A stretch of 64,000 nt of DNA from Nepenthes gracilis (Eukaryota > Streptophyta > Magnoliopsida > Caryophyllales > Nepenthaceae): NCBI GenBank assembly GCA_033239525.1, contig BSYO01000010.1, forward strand, positions 15,654,042 through 15,718,041. The letters are read 5' to 3'. The notes beneath the pieces were generated by a model, which worked only from the letters and a program-made list of their open reading frames with translations, was not told where the DNA came from and ran no database searches. The translations under genes and the position numbers were made by a program. Shown here piece by piece: positions 10,946 to 23,625 of this stretch (position 1 is its first letter; each line of letters begins with the position of its first letter).

Positions 10946-12250
10946 TGTGACATCTCTAATGTTTCCGGTTTAGCTATTTGGATGCATGATAATTATCTGT
11001 ATATTTTCTATGATATTTTTATAAGCAGTTTGGGTATGAAATTAGTGGGACTCTCTTAGTGTGTAATTTAACTACAGTTTAGGTGTTATAGATTGAGGAC
11101 TAAAGTTAGCTAGTAGGCCCAACAAATCCGCCATTTTATTGCATTATTCAAAAGGGATATTTAAATGTTAGCAACTTACCATACAAGCTTAGCAATTGAT
11201 GTCAATATTTTGCTAAGAAAATATAAAAAATAATATTAGTAATTAATTAGCATCTTGGCAAGTGGAAGAATTTTCCAAGCCATTGCGATAACAAACTCTT
11301 TAGACTGTATTGGAAACTTGGTTGGGAACTTAATAATTTGGGCTACTATGTAAATGGAACTCAAAAATCTCCATCATCTTTAATTAGCTATAGTGTTTAA
11401 TCCATGCATGGAATGTAGTTATTTGGCTCGGGTAAAGAAGGGATTTTTGGAAGTAAGTCTACAATTTCTAAATATGTAAAATATTAGACCATTCATGAAG
11501 GTCTAAATATGCAACCTTTGATTCATTATGATAGAATAATATCTATAAAAATTTGTTATTATATCTTATTATTGTAATCATCTGCTGCGTTGGATTTTCT
11601 ATAAATCCAAAGAGGATCTTAATGTTTAAAATATTTTAAGATGTCGTGATATTTATTGTGATTTATTGAAATCCAATGGATGTTATTTAGGATATTGAGA
11701 TTATCCATCGAGTTGATATCGGGGTGTTTTTTATTAACATTATTTGTTGAATTTTCTTATTATTGATATCATTGATTGTTATTAATTTATTAATATTCGG
11801 AACCAATTATTACTTTCTATATGTAGTGTATCTTGTCTTGTGCTTAGAGCATTCATAAATAGGTGAGTTCTACGAGTCACTTGATTTTTACTATTATTAA
11901 CTTTAGTCGGATTAACTTACCGAATATTTGACCATTGCAAATTTTTTCTTTCAAAGTAGTGTAAGTGATAGCAATGACTGATTCTAGAATTGGAGGGAGA
12001 GCCACGGACTTAGCATTCTAGAAAGTCTAGATTTTATGTTTTTATGTTATTGAGTTACATTTAGATACTATTTATTTCTTTATGTTGGTTTTTAAGACTT
12101 TATTTTTCCCATTGGGTTTTATATGTATTTAGATTCTTGAGCCGAGTGGTTATAATTTATTATTTATGCTATGATGTGAATGATATTATTGAGATTGGTG
12201 ATTTTTTACATGTCCATATCCGTGCGGCGGTCTAGATTCCAGTCACCATA
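10946..12250 (+). repeat. probable gypsy-type LTR followed by a decayed primer site
   Basis: The sequence opens with TGTGACATC, a common start for plant gypsy LTRs, exactly where the copia fragment stops. Near 12,252 TTTTGGTATTGGAG resembles the tRNA-Met primer site. No coding sequence is seen inside. The boundaries rest on motif resemblance, not on a second LTR copy. Confidence 0.4.
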
Positions 12251-12482
12251 GTTTTGGTATTGGAGAAATAATATTCTATAAAAACACTTGAAGATTTAAA
12301 GATTGATGATATTTGGATGATATTAGGTGATTTACTAAGTGTTTTGGGATTTAAGGTACCTTTAGTTATACCAGATCAAAACTTTGAGATATGTTTGGGA
12401 CTTTGTTTTAAGTTAGTAACTCTAAGTCAAGTTGTGCTGCTATATAGTTGAAGAATTAAAGTTTAATTTGAAGGTTCTAAGT
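12251..12482. other. non-coding stretch after the putative primer site
   Basis: AT-rich sequence with no open frame or recognised repeat; perhaps the eroded leader of the gypsy element to its left. Confidence 0.4.
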
Positions 12483-12960
12483 TGTGAGGTATAAATTTTA
12501 AAAATTATTTTAATGATCCTAAATTTAATTTATTTGATAAAAATTTTGAGATTAATTAAAATTTTGAGTCGAAAAGTAAGTATTGTACCAAAGCAAGTTA
12601 GGTTAAGTGATGCCTCGTGCATGCATGAGTATATTTTGGATGGAATATTCGCACTTGGATAGCACATGAGTGGGCACTTGTGCCTATTTAGACCAAAATA
12701 TTGATATTTGATGGACACTTGATGGATGATTATGCATAGTCTAAATTTTTTCCTTGCACCTAATCTGTGTCTAACTTATATAAATACACTAATTTTCTAT
12801 AGATAGGCCATTTGGCTAATTTTAACTAATTTAACTGAAATTTTAAGAGAAGAGAAAGAGAGATAAAAAGAAGAAAATAGAGAATGAAGGAGAAGTTAAA
12901 ATTAAGGAAATTTCAAGCAATATTTTGTTAAAAATCAAGTAAAGACAAGTAAATATAAGC
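12483..12960 (+). repeat. LTR-family fragment related to 61,975-62,400
   Basis: It starts TGTGAGGTATAAAT and continues with TTTTAATGATCCTAAATTTAA. The sequence at 61,975 starts TGTAAGGTATAAAT and continues with a close variant. Both carry an imperfect palindrome with GCATGCATG-like sequence about 120 bp in. A TATATAAATACAC box near 12,777 suits an LTR promoter. Degraded and partial. Confidence 0.45.
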
Positions 12961-13540
12961 ACCTTCTTCCTTTATTACTCATATTTTTTTATAATTTTTT
13001 AAATATTTTTTATTTTAATACTTATACATGTATTATTTTTATATTTAAATTTATTATACTTTATATACATGTGAATCTATTTATATTTCATAAAATTTTA
13101 TAAAGTCCATGTTTAAATTCATATAAATTATATTTAAATACTAAAATTCTATATAAATGTATTCTTACTTGTCTTCAAATTTTACATATATATTCCTACA
13201 TGACAATAATTTCTACACTATTATTTTATATGTCTTTAATTTTCACATATATATTAATGCATATTTTCTATTTGTAAGAAATTGATGAAATTATATTGAG
13301 TTTTAAAAATTTCTACAAAAATGGTATTATGTGCCAATAATTTTTATATCATTAATTCTACATGACATAAATTTCTCATTCATTATTTATGCATGTCATA
13401 TATTTAAAGAAAAAATTATTGAAAACTTTATTTTGTTGATGAATAAATTCAGTTTCTTCGGTATAAGCAAATATGTCAATATTTATATTTTGTATAGAAT
13501 GTTCAATTTTGACTAAATAAAAATTATTATAGAAAATAAA
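12961..13540. other. AT-rich intergenic DNA
   Basis: No coding, RNA or repeat signal recognised beyond low-complexity AT. Confidence 0.6.
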
Positions 13541-13828
13541 TAAAATATATTTAAATATATTATAGTATATTATTAGTAAATTTAAAATCAAATCTAATAT
13601 TTACGAGTCAAAAAGTAGCTTTTGACCCAAATTATAGGGAATAATATATAGTTGACCCATCTATTAGTCATAAATAAAAAATTAATAAAATATATTTAAA
13701 TATATTATAGTATATTATTAGTAAATTTAAAATCAAATCTAATATTTGCGAGTTAAAAAGTAGCATTTGACCCAAATTATAAGGACTAATATGTAGTTGA
13801 CCCACCTATTGATAATAAATAGTAGCTA
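13541..13828. repeat. tandem duplication, two copies of 144 bp
   Basis: TAAAATATATTTAAATATAT starts both copies, at 13,541 and 13,685. Each ends in a GTTGACCCAYCTATT block. About 90 percent identical by eye. Non-coding. Confidence 0.85.
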
Positions 13829-14126
13829 TAGCCTTTAGTTATATAAAAATAATTATAACTTAAATTTTGATAGTCATCTCTTGTTATGAAATTATCACCG
13901 ATTCATTGTTCTTATATATAGTACAATTTTTGTATATTTCACGTTTTCATACAATTTTGAGTACTCATATGATTTTGGATATAATTTCTATATTTATATA
14001 ATTTTTGACACATTTGATTATTGAATATTGTTTCTACATACTTTGTAAAAAATTTGACATTATCTACATTTTTTATTTTGATCATATATCATCTTTAACA
14101 TATTTTATTTGATATATCTACCTATA
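13829..14126. other. AT-rich intergenic DNA
   Basis: Nothing recognised; AT-rich with no long open frame. Confidence 0.6.
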
Positions 14127-15420
14127 AAATTTAGGTATGTTTTACTAAGAGTTAAGTTTACTCTTGGTCATTGTTTATGATCAATAGATGTCTTTTAGTA
14201 GATTGTTTTGAATTAAACGGGCGTCTTGGTGCCCAAGAGTCCAAACGGAGGAGGCATATAAGAGACCCTTAAAAAGGGAGGGATGATTACGGCGTTCCAA
14301 CTCCGAGAAGGCTTCAAAAACCTTGGATCCCAAGCTAATTTTAGAATATTTTATCCCGTCAAGCGGAAAGTTATCATTGTAATCAATTCGGTTTAGTCTT
14401 CTTAGTTTTTAACATTTTGTATTTTTAAATTATTGTTTATATAAAGCCTTCTTCCCGAGCCCACGCGTGTTTAGGAATCCGAAGGCTTAATTAAAATTAA
14501 GGATATTGTTGCCGTTAACTCGACAGCCATCAGTTTCCTACCCAGATTTTAGCATTGAGCATGTTTTTTCTTGGAGACCACCATTGGATTGAAGTCAACT
14601 AGTTATCCTTAGTTTTAAGAATCACATTTGGCTATAACTTTTAGATCCTATACTTAGATGGAGGAGAAAGTTAATTTTATTATTTGGGCTATTTAATAAT
14701 ATTTGTTCTCAACCGCTTCGCACCCAACTCTACAAGGGGCAGCGAGGCTTTATGTCTCAGTATTTAATTTTGATTTGCCGAATAAGTTAGGGAGAGGCAC
14801 CATGGCACCTTAATTCCGCCGGAGGAATGAAAGCCCAAGCGGTTCGGGTCTTCATCACCGAGGCGCGGCGGATTAAAATCTTTTCTTCAAGCACTTAATT
14901 TTGGCTTATGGAATAAACTAAACTCTATTTTCGGATAAGGGATGCTCAACATTACATAAGTCCTACACTGTAGAGTAACCTATTTTGATGAGTGTAAGGT
15001 GCGTTGACCGAAGTAGTGTGAATGGTTAATCTTGTCCTCTTAATAATGTTAGGTTTTGAGGTGATCCTAATGATGGTATTTGATTAGTTGCCACTCACAA
15101 ACTAGTATAGGTTGTCTGTAGTAAGGTAATTAACTTCTTACTTATACGTAAGTCACGATTCACCCGCGTTGTGAGTTTGAGTTTCATGGACTCGAGATTC
15201 ACCCATCCCACACCCGTTTCCCACCCCGGACCACTAAATCAGTCCTGATGCTCACCATTTTCTGTATAGTGGGTGTTAAGATTTCATTGTGGTTGTGTTT
15301 ATGATGGCATAGAGTGTAGAGCAACTTAAAAGTCTTTGGTATTGTCAATGTGTGTCGAAGATTTAAAGATAACTTTCCGCTTTTTGGACTCCAGAGAACC
15401 TACATGGACGCGTGCTGGAT

Positions 15421-15535
15421 ACAACCCGATCCTCCCCTAAAAAAGACAGGTTCATAGGGACCAAGGGAAAGATGCCCTTTGGTCTCAAGAATGCGGGCGC
15501 AACGTCTTCGTAAACAAGATGTTCGCAGCTAACCT
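15421..15535 (+). pseudogene. Tat-type gypsy reverse transcriptase piece within the mosaic
   Basis: GC-rich blocks read in order give GYNP, a GFIGTKG-like stretch, then MPFGLKNAGAT and a C-terminal NKMF-like end. This is the core of RT in the Tat/Ogre branch (MPFGLKNAGATYQR). Small foreign blocks interrupt the frame. Confidence 0.75.
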
Positions 15536-15829
15536 AGGTGTTAAGAAGATTATAAAGTTTGTACTTCTCCTCCGATGTTCCACCTTGCGCGAGTTCAAAT
15601 GAGCTAAGAATGCCAATCAGGAGAAGCACAATTTTTGATGGTATCACCATTCTATGCTTGGCATTTACTTGCCTTTCTTGGGTTCACACGGGTTCATGAT
15701 CCTTAGCTTTCTTTCAGCAGCGTCGCTTCCCGAGGCTCACTGTTAGTGGAGAAGATCTCACGGCGGTGTGCTACGGCAACGTCGGCTTCCGCCCTCGACT
15801 CCCGTGTTACTACCACTTATTATGCGGGT

Positions 15830-15912
15830 GTCAGAGAAACTCCGTTATCCATACGCTGAAAAAGATGGCGCTCGCACTGTAGCGGCTGCGACCCTATTCA
15901 TGAGGCTTTGTG
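15830..15912 (+). pseudogene. Tat-type gypsy RNase H piece within the mosaic
   Basis: The nucleotide run from 15,838 reads, with small frame changes, as RYPYAEKMALALVAAA. It matches the Tat RNase H motif RYPxxEKLALALVTAAR. It lies downstream of the RT piece in the right order. Confidence 0.65.
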
Positions 15913-16424
15913 GTTATGTTGGGAGTTCGAAAGAGTTAAAAATTGAGGAAATTCATTATCGGCGGCGCGAGCAAGCAGGACAACAACGCGAGAAGAAGAC
16001 GGACGGAGATCCCGGCATTCAAGTGCTCCCAAATGTATGTCCCAAGGCAGTTGTCACATACTCGAGCTTCCGCCAAGCAAGAGATCGACTTCACTATTTA
16101 TCAAGGGTGGCACTCGAATTTCCAAGCCTCATCGCCGGATGGACACCAAAGCAAATCTTAAGGAATTGAAGGTACATATGTACATATGGAAGGTCAGACA
16201 GACGGGATACTCAGCTCCCCTCTTGAAATGTCTTACCCCAGCTTTGGGCTTCATTAGAAGAACCAAGTCATTTTACCATGAAGCGAGTTCTAGTTTTGTT
16301 TATGATTGAGAAGGACATGACACACCACCGACACCGAGCACTATCTCCAGATTTTGCATACTTATAAATGATTAAATAATGGGTGAAGCTGCCCTCTCGC
16401 TAAGATCAAGCACAATATCTATTT

Positions 16425-16545
16425 TTGATTGGGATCCCCGAGGTTGTGATGATCGACCTTTACAAAGTACCGCCGCGACCTCCATCAAGCAGGCTAATGC
16501 ACACATCCGTGGCGCACCCGCGATCAACGGGGCGGGTCGAAGTTA
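16425..16545 (+). pseudogene. Tat-type gypsy integrase piece within the mosaic
   Basis: The frame reads IGIPEVVMID, then after a foreign block HTSVAHPRSTGRVEVK. These match the integrase core motifs FGIPxxIxxDNGxQF and SVAHPQxNGQVEV of Tat elements. Intervening residues, including the catalytic D-N-G, are replaced by blocks shared with the AT-rich copy. Confidence 0.75.
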
Positions 16546-19500
16546 AACGTTTATTCCCAAAGATTGACTCTGCTACCATCGGTGCTATGGTCATACCGAA
16601 TCACTACGAGGGAATCAAGGAATTAAACAATGGGAATGCCATGCCTAAAAGACAGCATTCCGCTCTAGATATAAACATTACAAGCGGGTGGCACGCCCAA
16701 AGTTTTTCCTCCGGAGCGTAGAGGCTGATATCTTTCCCGGGATGGGAGGGGCCGTTCTTCGTCTCCGCAATCCTCCGAGGCCATCTATCTTTATGGACAT
16801 TATGAATAGGGTATCAATGACGGCGATCCTTCTTGATGAGTGCTTGAGTTTTTCAACATTATCACTCTTATTGTCATATTGCATATTCATTCTGAATTGA
16901 TGGCATGCATTGCATAATCAAATCAAACGACCTGTTGTTGAGTATGAGAACCATTTCCGTCCTCACGCTAGATGGTTGGGACGGCTACAAAAAGGCCCTG
17001 ATTGCCCCGTGCTAGTCGGCCGGTGGCGTCCAGGAGACACCGGATCCGGGCGATCTATTCCAAAGGCTAAGTTCAACCCAGACATGTTAGGGTTTTCTTG
17101 AGGAATGAGAGCATTCTTGGGAGGACCTCAACTGTTATTTCTAGGAATGCGACCGAGGCTGAGCCCCGGAGTCCGAGTTAACGGACCAATCTAAGATCAA
17201 ACGGTTGTGATGGGATTGCGTAAGAAGGCGCCCGTATAGGCCTTAATCAAAACGGCTCCAAAGGGCCCATCGATTCAAAGCTAAAGTGAGGAAAAGTTTT
17301 TTATACGGCTTAGCCGAATACTATAGGAGATGTATAGATGGCTTTTTTCTGGATGAAGGAGCCACGTGAGGGAGCCGCGAGACGATCTCTGGCAGATGAA
17401 AAGCCAAGTTGATAAAGAAGGGCCCTCGGTGTGCCACTCTCCGCCGCCAGCCTGCCTCCCTCCGAATGAGGGATGCGATCCGAGAGGATTTGATCCGTCT
17501 GCCGCGGAGAGTGACCTCGAGACTCGGGAGAGAAGGAAAGTTAGAGGCATGACCAAAATGGACAGCAAAGGGAAGAAGTCCCGAGAAGACAACCGTAGAT
17601 TAAAGTGTGAGAGAGCCTAACTTTAACAACATGGGGAGGGCTCCAAATAGGTCAACAAGCCGCCGAAGGAGCGCTCGCAGAGCTCTGCCCGAAGGATGTC
17701 CCGGCCGCCCCTTCGCTAGTCTTAACCACATCGTCCCGCAGAGCGTCGCCGACCCGAGATCTCGATCCAAAGGCCCTACTCTGATACTTAGATGAATGGC
17801 TTAACATGTGTGTCAAACCGATGGCCTCTCGGGGCTATCCCGAAAATGTAATCACTTGTTGAGCGGATTGACGAAGTCGAATTTCCCTTTGGCGACATAC
17901 AAGTAGAAATATTCAACCTCCTTCGGATGATGCTGGTGTTGTCTCATTTTGAGGGCTGCAACGTCCTCATCCGCTCGAAGAAGAGGCGAACGAGAACAAC
18001 TCTCCTCCTAGTATCTCCGACCTCCACGATCGGCCCGACACTACTTGAATAAGGTAGTGGCCCTGTTTTTAAAGTTCTCCTCCTCGGGCAGACTGATCTT
18101 CGGCGATGTCCTCATCAAGAGATTAAGAACTCCGAGATCGGGCCCCACCCTCTCTTACTCGAAAGGCGTCCTGAGGAAGAAGAAGAGTTTTGTGCCACGC
18201 AAATCATGTGATATCCAATCCTCCCGACTCCGGGCCCGAAAAATAAACGTCAAAGTCGGCTTATGATGGCGACTATAAGGCGTTAGGGTGAAGCCCGGCC
18301 ATGGGAACTCCCGGTCATCGACCTATGTATCAGCAACCAATGAAATACGAAGTCCACCCTTGAATGGTACTCATAAACTGTTATAAAACCCTGCTGAGGG
18401 GCGTCGGCTCTATCTTGAGGATCGGGAGCAAGGGAAATCAAGGTCGATAGTCTACCTAAGGGAGGCTATATACGCCTCGATCTCGATAACACCATGTAGA
18501 AAATTAAATAGTCTTATTTGTTTTTGATAATGAAGGAAGAAGAAGTCATGGAAGGATGTCGAATGTGATAGAAGATTGTGATATCCCAGCACACCACCGA
18601 ACTCCAATCGAAAGTCATCTACATCCAAGTGCGCCCCAGGGGCTCACGATTGGCGTGCGCCAAAAAAAAAAAAAAAAAAAAAAAGAAGTTTTATTCTTTA
18701 CGACAAAATATTTATTTTGAAGTGTAGTTGGAACCAGAGGCCGCCGTAAGAATTTTGGGCGCGATAATCCACCAACCGAGAGAATCAGAAAGGCAGGATC
18801 AAAGTTTGGATCCAGTGTTATTAGATCGGATTCGGTGTGAAGCCTCGAGGAGTTACCTTATCCGATAACTGCGCCCCCACATTAGCGCCCGCTAGTCGTG
18901 TGCAGATCCACCTCGCCCGAGCACCATTGGACTGAGGTGTGTCCTCGACTCCGAGAAGGGCCAGCAAACGTGGCCTCGAGAGAGAAAGACAGGATTTGTG
19001 AGAAGAATATTCAGAGTTTGGAAAAGTCCGCCATTCGTCGATTTCTGGCAAAGAGATCGAGCGAAGGAAATTATAGAAGGGAGGTCAAAACATTTAAATA
19101 AGTTTTCTCCCGAAGAGTTCATTTAAAGCAAATGCATCCAAATATGATGAAATGAAGTTTATTAGGACATGACGTAGCCCCACTCACGGGAATGACACGT
19201 TGTGGCCTTGTAAGACAAAAGCTAAACACAAAAAAAAAAAAGAGAAGAAAGTTGTTTTATTAAATACTTCTTGTGTAGATGGGAGGAGGCCCGGTATGTC
19301 TCCTCGCGAGCCCTAGGAGAGCCCGTGAGCAACGACGGCGCGAAATTGCCGGCGGCGAATCGGGAGGACTAGGAGCATCCCGGAGTCTCCGACCCAAGAT
19401 GGGAGAAGTGCCAAGGCAAGCACTCAGAAAGTCCCTGAGCCTTTTCCCCGGGAGGGATACTAGGCACCCCTTCTATGGCCGGTCGCACCGGCACTTTCTT

Positions 19501-21346
19501 CTCAGGAGCCGTTGTTGGTAACTCATAGCCATTCAAAAGTAAAGCCACAAGGCTTGGACTACAACGAATAAAGATCCGACTTTCTCGAGTGCCCATTCTC
19601 CTCATCGCCTTGATGAACTCCACTCGTATTTATAGATATAACATGTGCCATCCCTTCACCCGGCGTTCATTAAGAAAAGTGTCGGAAATATTGCCCAGCT
19701 GATATATAAATGGGAAGACGACAAAAGTGGCGCGAAATGGGAAGACGGCAAAAGTTAATGGGCCCATACATGCCCGGCCGACCACGATGGGGGCTAGTGT
19801 TGGGTCCCATACTCCCAGAGACAGGCAATGAGAAAATGAGGAGCGCGAAAGCGTCGGCCACCAACGGGGAATAGGCGCGAAGTCTCATTTATATCTCCAT
19901 TTAAATGTACCATTCTCTCGACAATAAGTTTCGGGGCCAGCCCGGCATCAACGCAAATCTTGGGGCCCAAGTGTCCACACAGGAGGCATATATAAGCTTT
20001 GATTGAGCTCAAATTTTTTAGTTAGATCTTCTAATGAAATATCACTAATGTCAACAAATCCTCGAGCGGATACGCCCGTCAGCGGGAAAGTTAGCCATTC
20101 ATCGAAATTCCATCACCTCGGTTATCTCAAATCTTTATCATTTTTTTAGCGTGTTTAAAATATTTTTTGAGAAAGTCACTAAGAAAAAAAAAAGTAAAAC
20201 ATATTCTTCTGAATAATTAATCCGAGTATAAATTTCTTATAAAATTTAGGTATGTTTTACTAAGAGTTAAGTTTACTCTTGGTCATTGTTTATTTAGCTT
20301 TTAGATTACAGGGTTTGAATTAACTTGTAAGAGATTTAAATCGTGAGAAGGCTTCAAAAAACTAATTTTAGAATATTTTAATTATATTGTAATTAATTCG
20401 GTTTAGTAGTTAACATTTTGTATTTTTAAATTATTGTTTATATAAAGCCATTGGCCGAGAATGCTGTTAAAATTAAGGATATTGTTGAAGTTATTATCAG
20501 TTTAACTGATTTTAGCTGAGATGTTTTTTCTTACTAATTGGATTGAGTCAACTAGTTATTTAGTTTTAGAATCACATTTGGCTATAACTTTTAGATCCTA
20601 TACTTAGTTATTAATTTTATTATTTGGGCTATTTAATAATATTTGTTGTAAATTTATGTCTCAGTATTTAATTTTGGATTTAATGCAGTTAATTGAAGAA
20701 TTGATTTCGGGGTCTTCAATTAAAATCTTTTAAGTTAATTTTGGCTTATGGAATAAACTAAACTCTATTTTCGGATAAGGGATGCTCAACATTACATAAG
20801 TCCTACACTGTAGAGTAACCTATTTTGATGAGTGTAAGGTGCGTTGACCGAAGTAGTGTGAATATTTTTGTCCTCTTAATAATGTTAGGTTTTGAGGTGA
20901 TCCTAATGATGGTATTTGATTAGTTGCCACTCACAAACTAGTATAAGTATAAATAATCTTACTCGTAAGTTTGAGTTTCATGGGCTCGAGAAGGACCACT
21001 ATGATGCTCACCATTTTCTTTATAGTGGGTGTTAAAATATTGTGGTTGTGTTTATGATGGCATATAATTATTCCCTGCGGAAGATTTAGAAACGTTTTTT
21101 TAGAGAACCTACAAGGATTACCCTCTAAAAAAAGGTAAAGTCTACGATTAACCTATTGTTAAGAAGATTATAAAGTTTGTACTTCTTGATGTTCCACCCT
21201 TCGAGTTCAAATGAGCTAAGAGCGAGAGCACAATTTTGATGGTATCACCATTATATGCTCAACATTTATTGCGAAATGTTTACGGATGATCCTTAGCTTT
21301 CACAACTACCACTTATTGCGGAGTAGCTATAGGACTCATAGGCTTT

Positions 21347-22790
21347 GTGGTTATGTTGGAGTTGAAAGAGTTAAAAATTGAGGAAATATTTATTATTCAA
21401 GGGCTCCCAAATGTATGTCCCAAGGAGTTGTCTGAGCTAGCGCCAAGCAAGAGATCGACTTCACTATTTGTCAAGGGTGGCACTAATTTCCAAGCCTCAT
21501 ACCGGATGGCACCAGCAAATCTTAAGGAATTGAAGTTACATATTGTAAAGTTAGTGGATTTGGGCTTCATTAGACCAAGCATTTTACCACGGGGGAGTTC
21601 TAGTTTTGTTTATGATGAGAAGGACAACTCCATGTGATTTTGCATCGGCTATAAATGATTAAATAATGTGACAATAGAAAATAAGTATCTATTTCTCTAG
21701 ATTGACTACCTTTTTTACCAGTTACAAGGAAAAGTTTATTCTCAAAGATTGACTTGCAATAGGATTATCACTACTCAAGAATTAAACAATGTGATGCCTA
21801 AAAGACAGCATCCCACTCTAGATATAAACATTACAAATTTTTAGTGATATCTTTTGGGCTGACGAATATACCATCTATCTTTATGGACATTATGAATAGG
21901 GTCTTCAGGCCCTTCTTGGTTGGTTTCAACATTGTCTTCTTTAACAACCTATTGATCCACTTTAACAATGTTGTTGAGTATGAGAACCATTTGAGGGTTG
22001 TACAATAGAGATTGCATAAGGAAAGCATACATGCTAAGTTCAAGACATGTGAGTTTTGGCTGAGGAATGTTGCATTCTTGGGATATGTTATTTCTAGGAA
22101 TGAATTGCCAGTGGACCAATCTAAGATCAAGGTTGTGATGGATTGCGCTTGTTTGATCGATTCAACTAAAGTGAGGAGTTTTCTCTGGCTTAGCCGAATA
22201 CTATAGGAGATGTATAGATGGCTTTTTTAATAAAGCCACACTGATGACCAAGTTGATAAAGAAGGATGTCGAGCTTATTTGGTCTGAGGTGCGAGACTAG
22301 AGCTTTCAAGAGTTAAAGTAGAGACTAACATTAGCTCCAATTTTGACAATTATACAGTGTTCAGGTAGATCTGTGACATACTATGATACTTAGATGAATG
22401 GCTTAACATGTGTGTCAATACAGTATGAAAATGTAATCACTTGTTGTTCACGACAATTGAGGACATACAAGTAGAAATATTCAACCTATGATGTGGTGTT
22501 GTCTATAATCACCTTTGCGTTGAAGATATAGAGACACTACTTGAATAATGAGTATTTTATCACTTACTCTAATTACAAGAGATTAAAATATCTCTTCTAA
22601 CAGAAAGAGTTGAACATGTGATAAGAATGCTGGATAAACCTCCTTATGGACTATAATTGCTACATTATGTATCAACCTAGTAAGGTGAATGTACTAACTA
22701 TTGCACTTAGTAGAAAATTAAATAGTCTTATAGTCCATTTGATAATGAGAAAATGGAGGATGTCGAATGTGATAGAAGATTGTGATATTC
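21347..22790 (+). pseudogene. Ty3/gypsy reverse transcriptase and RNase H, decayed
   Basis: The plus strand encodes YRMAPANLKELKLHI and GFIRPSILPRGSSSFVY (21,490-21,620), FGLTNIPSIFMDIMNRVF with a changed active site (IDD replaced by FNN, about 21,855-21,950), and CEFWLRNVAFLGYVIS (22,050-22,100). A VNVLTIALSRKLNS motif near 22,685-22,730 corresponds to the end of RNase H (KANVVADALSRK). Loss of the IDD aspartates, many frameshifts and stops make it a pseudogene. It resembles Del/Tekay-type or other chromovirus-like elements. Confidence 0.8.
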
Positions 22791-23280
22791 ATCTACATCC
22801 AAGTGGCCCCCAGGTGATTGTATTTTATTTTGAAGTGTAGTTGGTACTTTTAGAGAGAATCAGAAAGGCACAAATGAATGATCCAGTGTTATTAGATACT
22901 GTGGAGGAGTTACCTTATGATAACTAGGCCTAGTGTGAGGTCAAGAGCAATTGGACTCTCACGTAGAAAGACAAGATTTGCGTTCAGAGTATGGCAAAGT
23001 TTAGGAAGGAAATTAGAGAGGAGGCACATTGCTTGAGGTTATACAATGCATCCAAATATGATGAAGATTTATTAGGGTAGCACTGCTTGTGGCCTTGTAT
23101 GGGAGAGTGTTGATCACCTGTGAGATGGGAGGAGGTAGGAGATTGCCAAATTATGAGCCCTGACTTTGTGTAGGATATAGAGAAGATCCACTTGATTCAA
23201 GAGCAGTTGTTGGTAACTCATAGTCAAAAGTAAAGTTATATGAATAAGAGATGTTGTGATTTGTTGATATGGTATTCCTT

Positions 23281-23500
23281 GTTCATTAAGAAAAGTGAAA
23301 TATTATATAAATTTGTTAATATATGTGGATGGCATCATACTAGCAGGCAATGATATCTCATTTATATCTCCATTTAAATGTACCATTGACAATAAGTTTA
23401 AACTTACAAATCTAGGTGTACACAAGTGCTTTATTGAGCTCAAATTTGCTAGATCTTCTAATGAAATATCACTATGTCAACAAAAGTATGCTTAGAGATT
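23281..23500 (+). pseudogene. copia reverse transcriptase fragment
   Basis: The frame from 23,295 reads LLIYVDGIILAGNDISFI, then FKLTNLGVHKCFIELKFARS and ISLCQQKYA. This is the YVDD region of copia RT with the second aspartate changed to glycine. It lies directly downstream of gypsy remnants, so unit B is a composite of two retroelement superfamilies. Confidence 0.8.
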
Positions 23501-23625
23501 CGGAGGACTTCTGGTTATCTGGGATTTTATCATTTTTTTGTGTTGAAGTATTCTTTGAGAAAGTCACTCAAAAAAAAAAATGTAAAACATATTTTTCTGA
23601 AGAATTTTAGAGTATAAATTTCTTA

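Larger units (their letters stand above)
14127..20236 (+). other. interleaved mosaic of two retroelement sequences (unit A)
   Basis: Nearly every 10-60 bp block of 20,237-23,625 occurs here in the same order, but separated by blocks of a different, GC-rich sequence. The GC-rich blocks, joined in order, spell a Tat-type Ty3/gypsy element: LTR-like sequence near 14,215, RT near 15,430, RNase H near 15,840, integrase near 16,440 and LTR-like sequence again near 19,965. Transposition cannot produce alternation at this scale. A consensus that wrongly merges two unrelated sequences during assembly is the simplest explanation. Frames here are not meaningful genes. The region also contains A23 (18,662-18,684) absent from the plain copy. 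Confidence 0.85.
20237..23625 (+). mobile_element. decayed AT-rich gypsy/copia composite (unit B)
   Basis: This is the plain version of the AT-rich half of the mosaic. It lies in direct tandem with it: the end of unit A (GAGTATAAATTTCTTATAAAA) matches the end of unit B near 23,610-23,625. It contains gypsy RT and RNase H remnants (21,347-22,790) and then a copia RT fragment (23,281-23,500) on the same strand. Many 1-20 bp deletions and stops are present, so it encodes nothing functional. Confidence 0.75.

Noticed and set aside
18662..18684. A23 run as a SINE or retrogene tail
   Set aside because: It lies in the mosaic region with no pol III promoter or coding sequence next to it and is absent from the plain copy.
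15768..19623. Several GC-rich open frames that look like novel proteins
   Set aside because: They run across alternating blocks of two retroelements in the mosaic; the frames are accidental.
14127..23625. Unit B as a natural deletion derivative of unit A
   Set aside because: The blocks missing from B jointly form a coherent Tat element, so A is a merge of two sequences rather than B a random deletion product.
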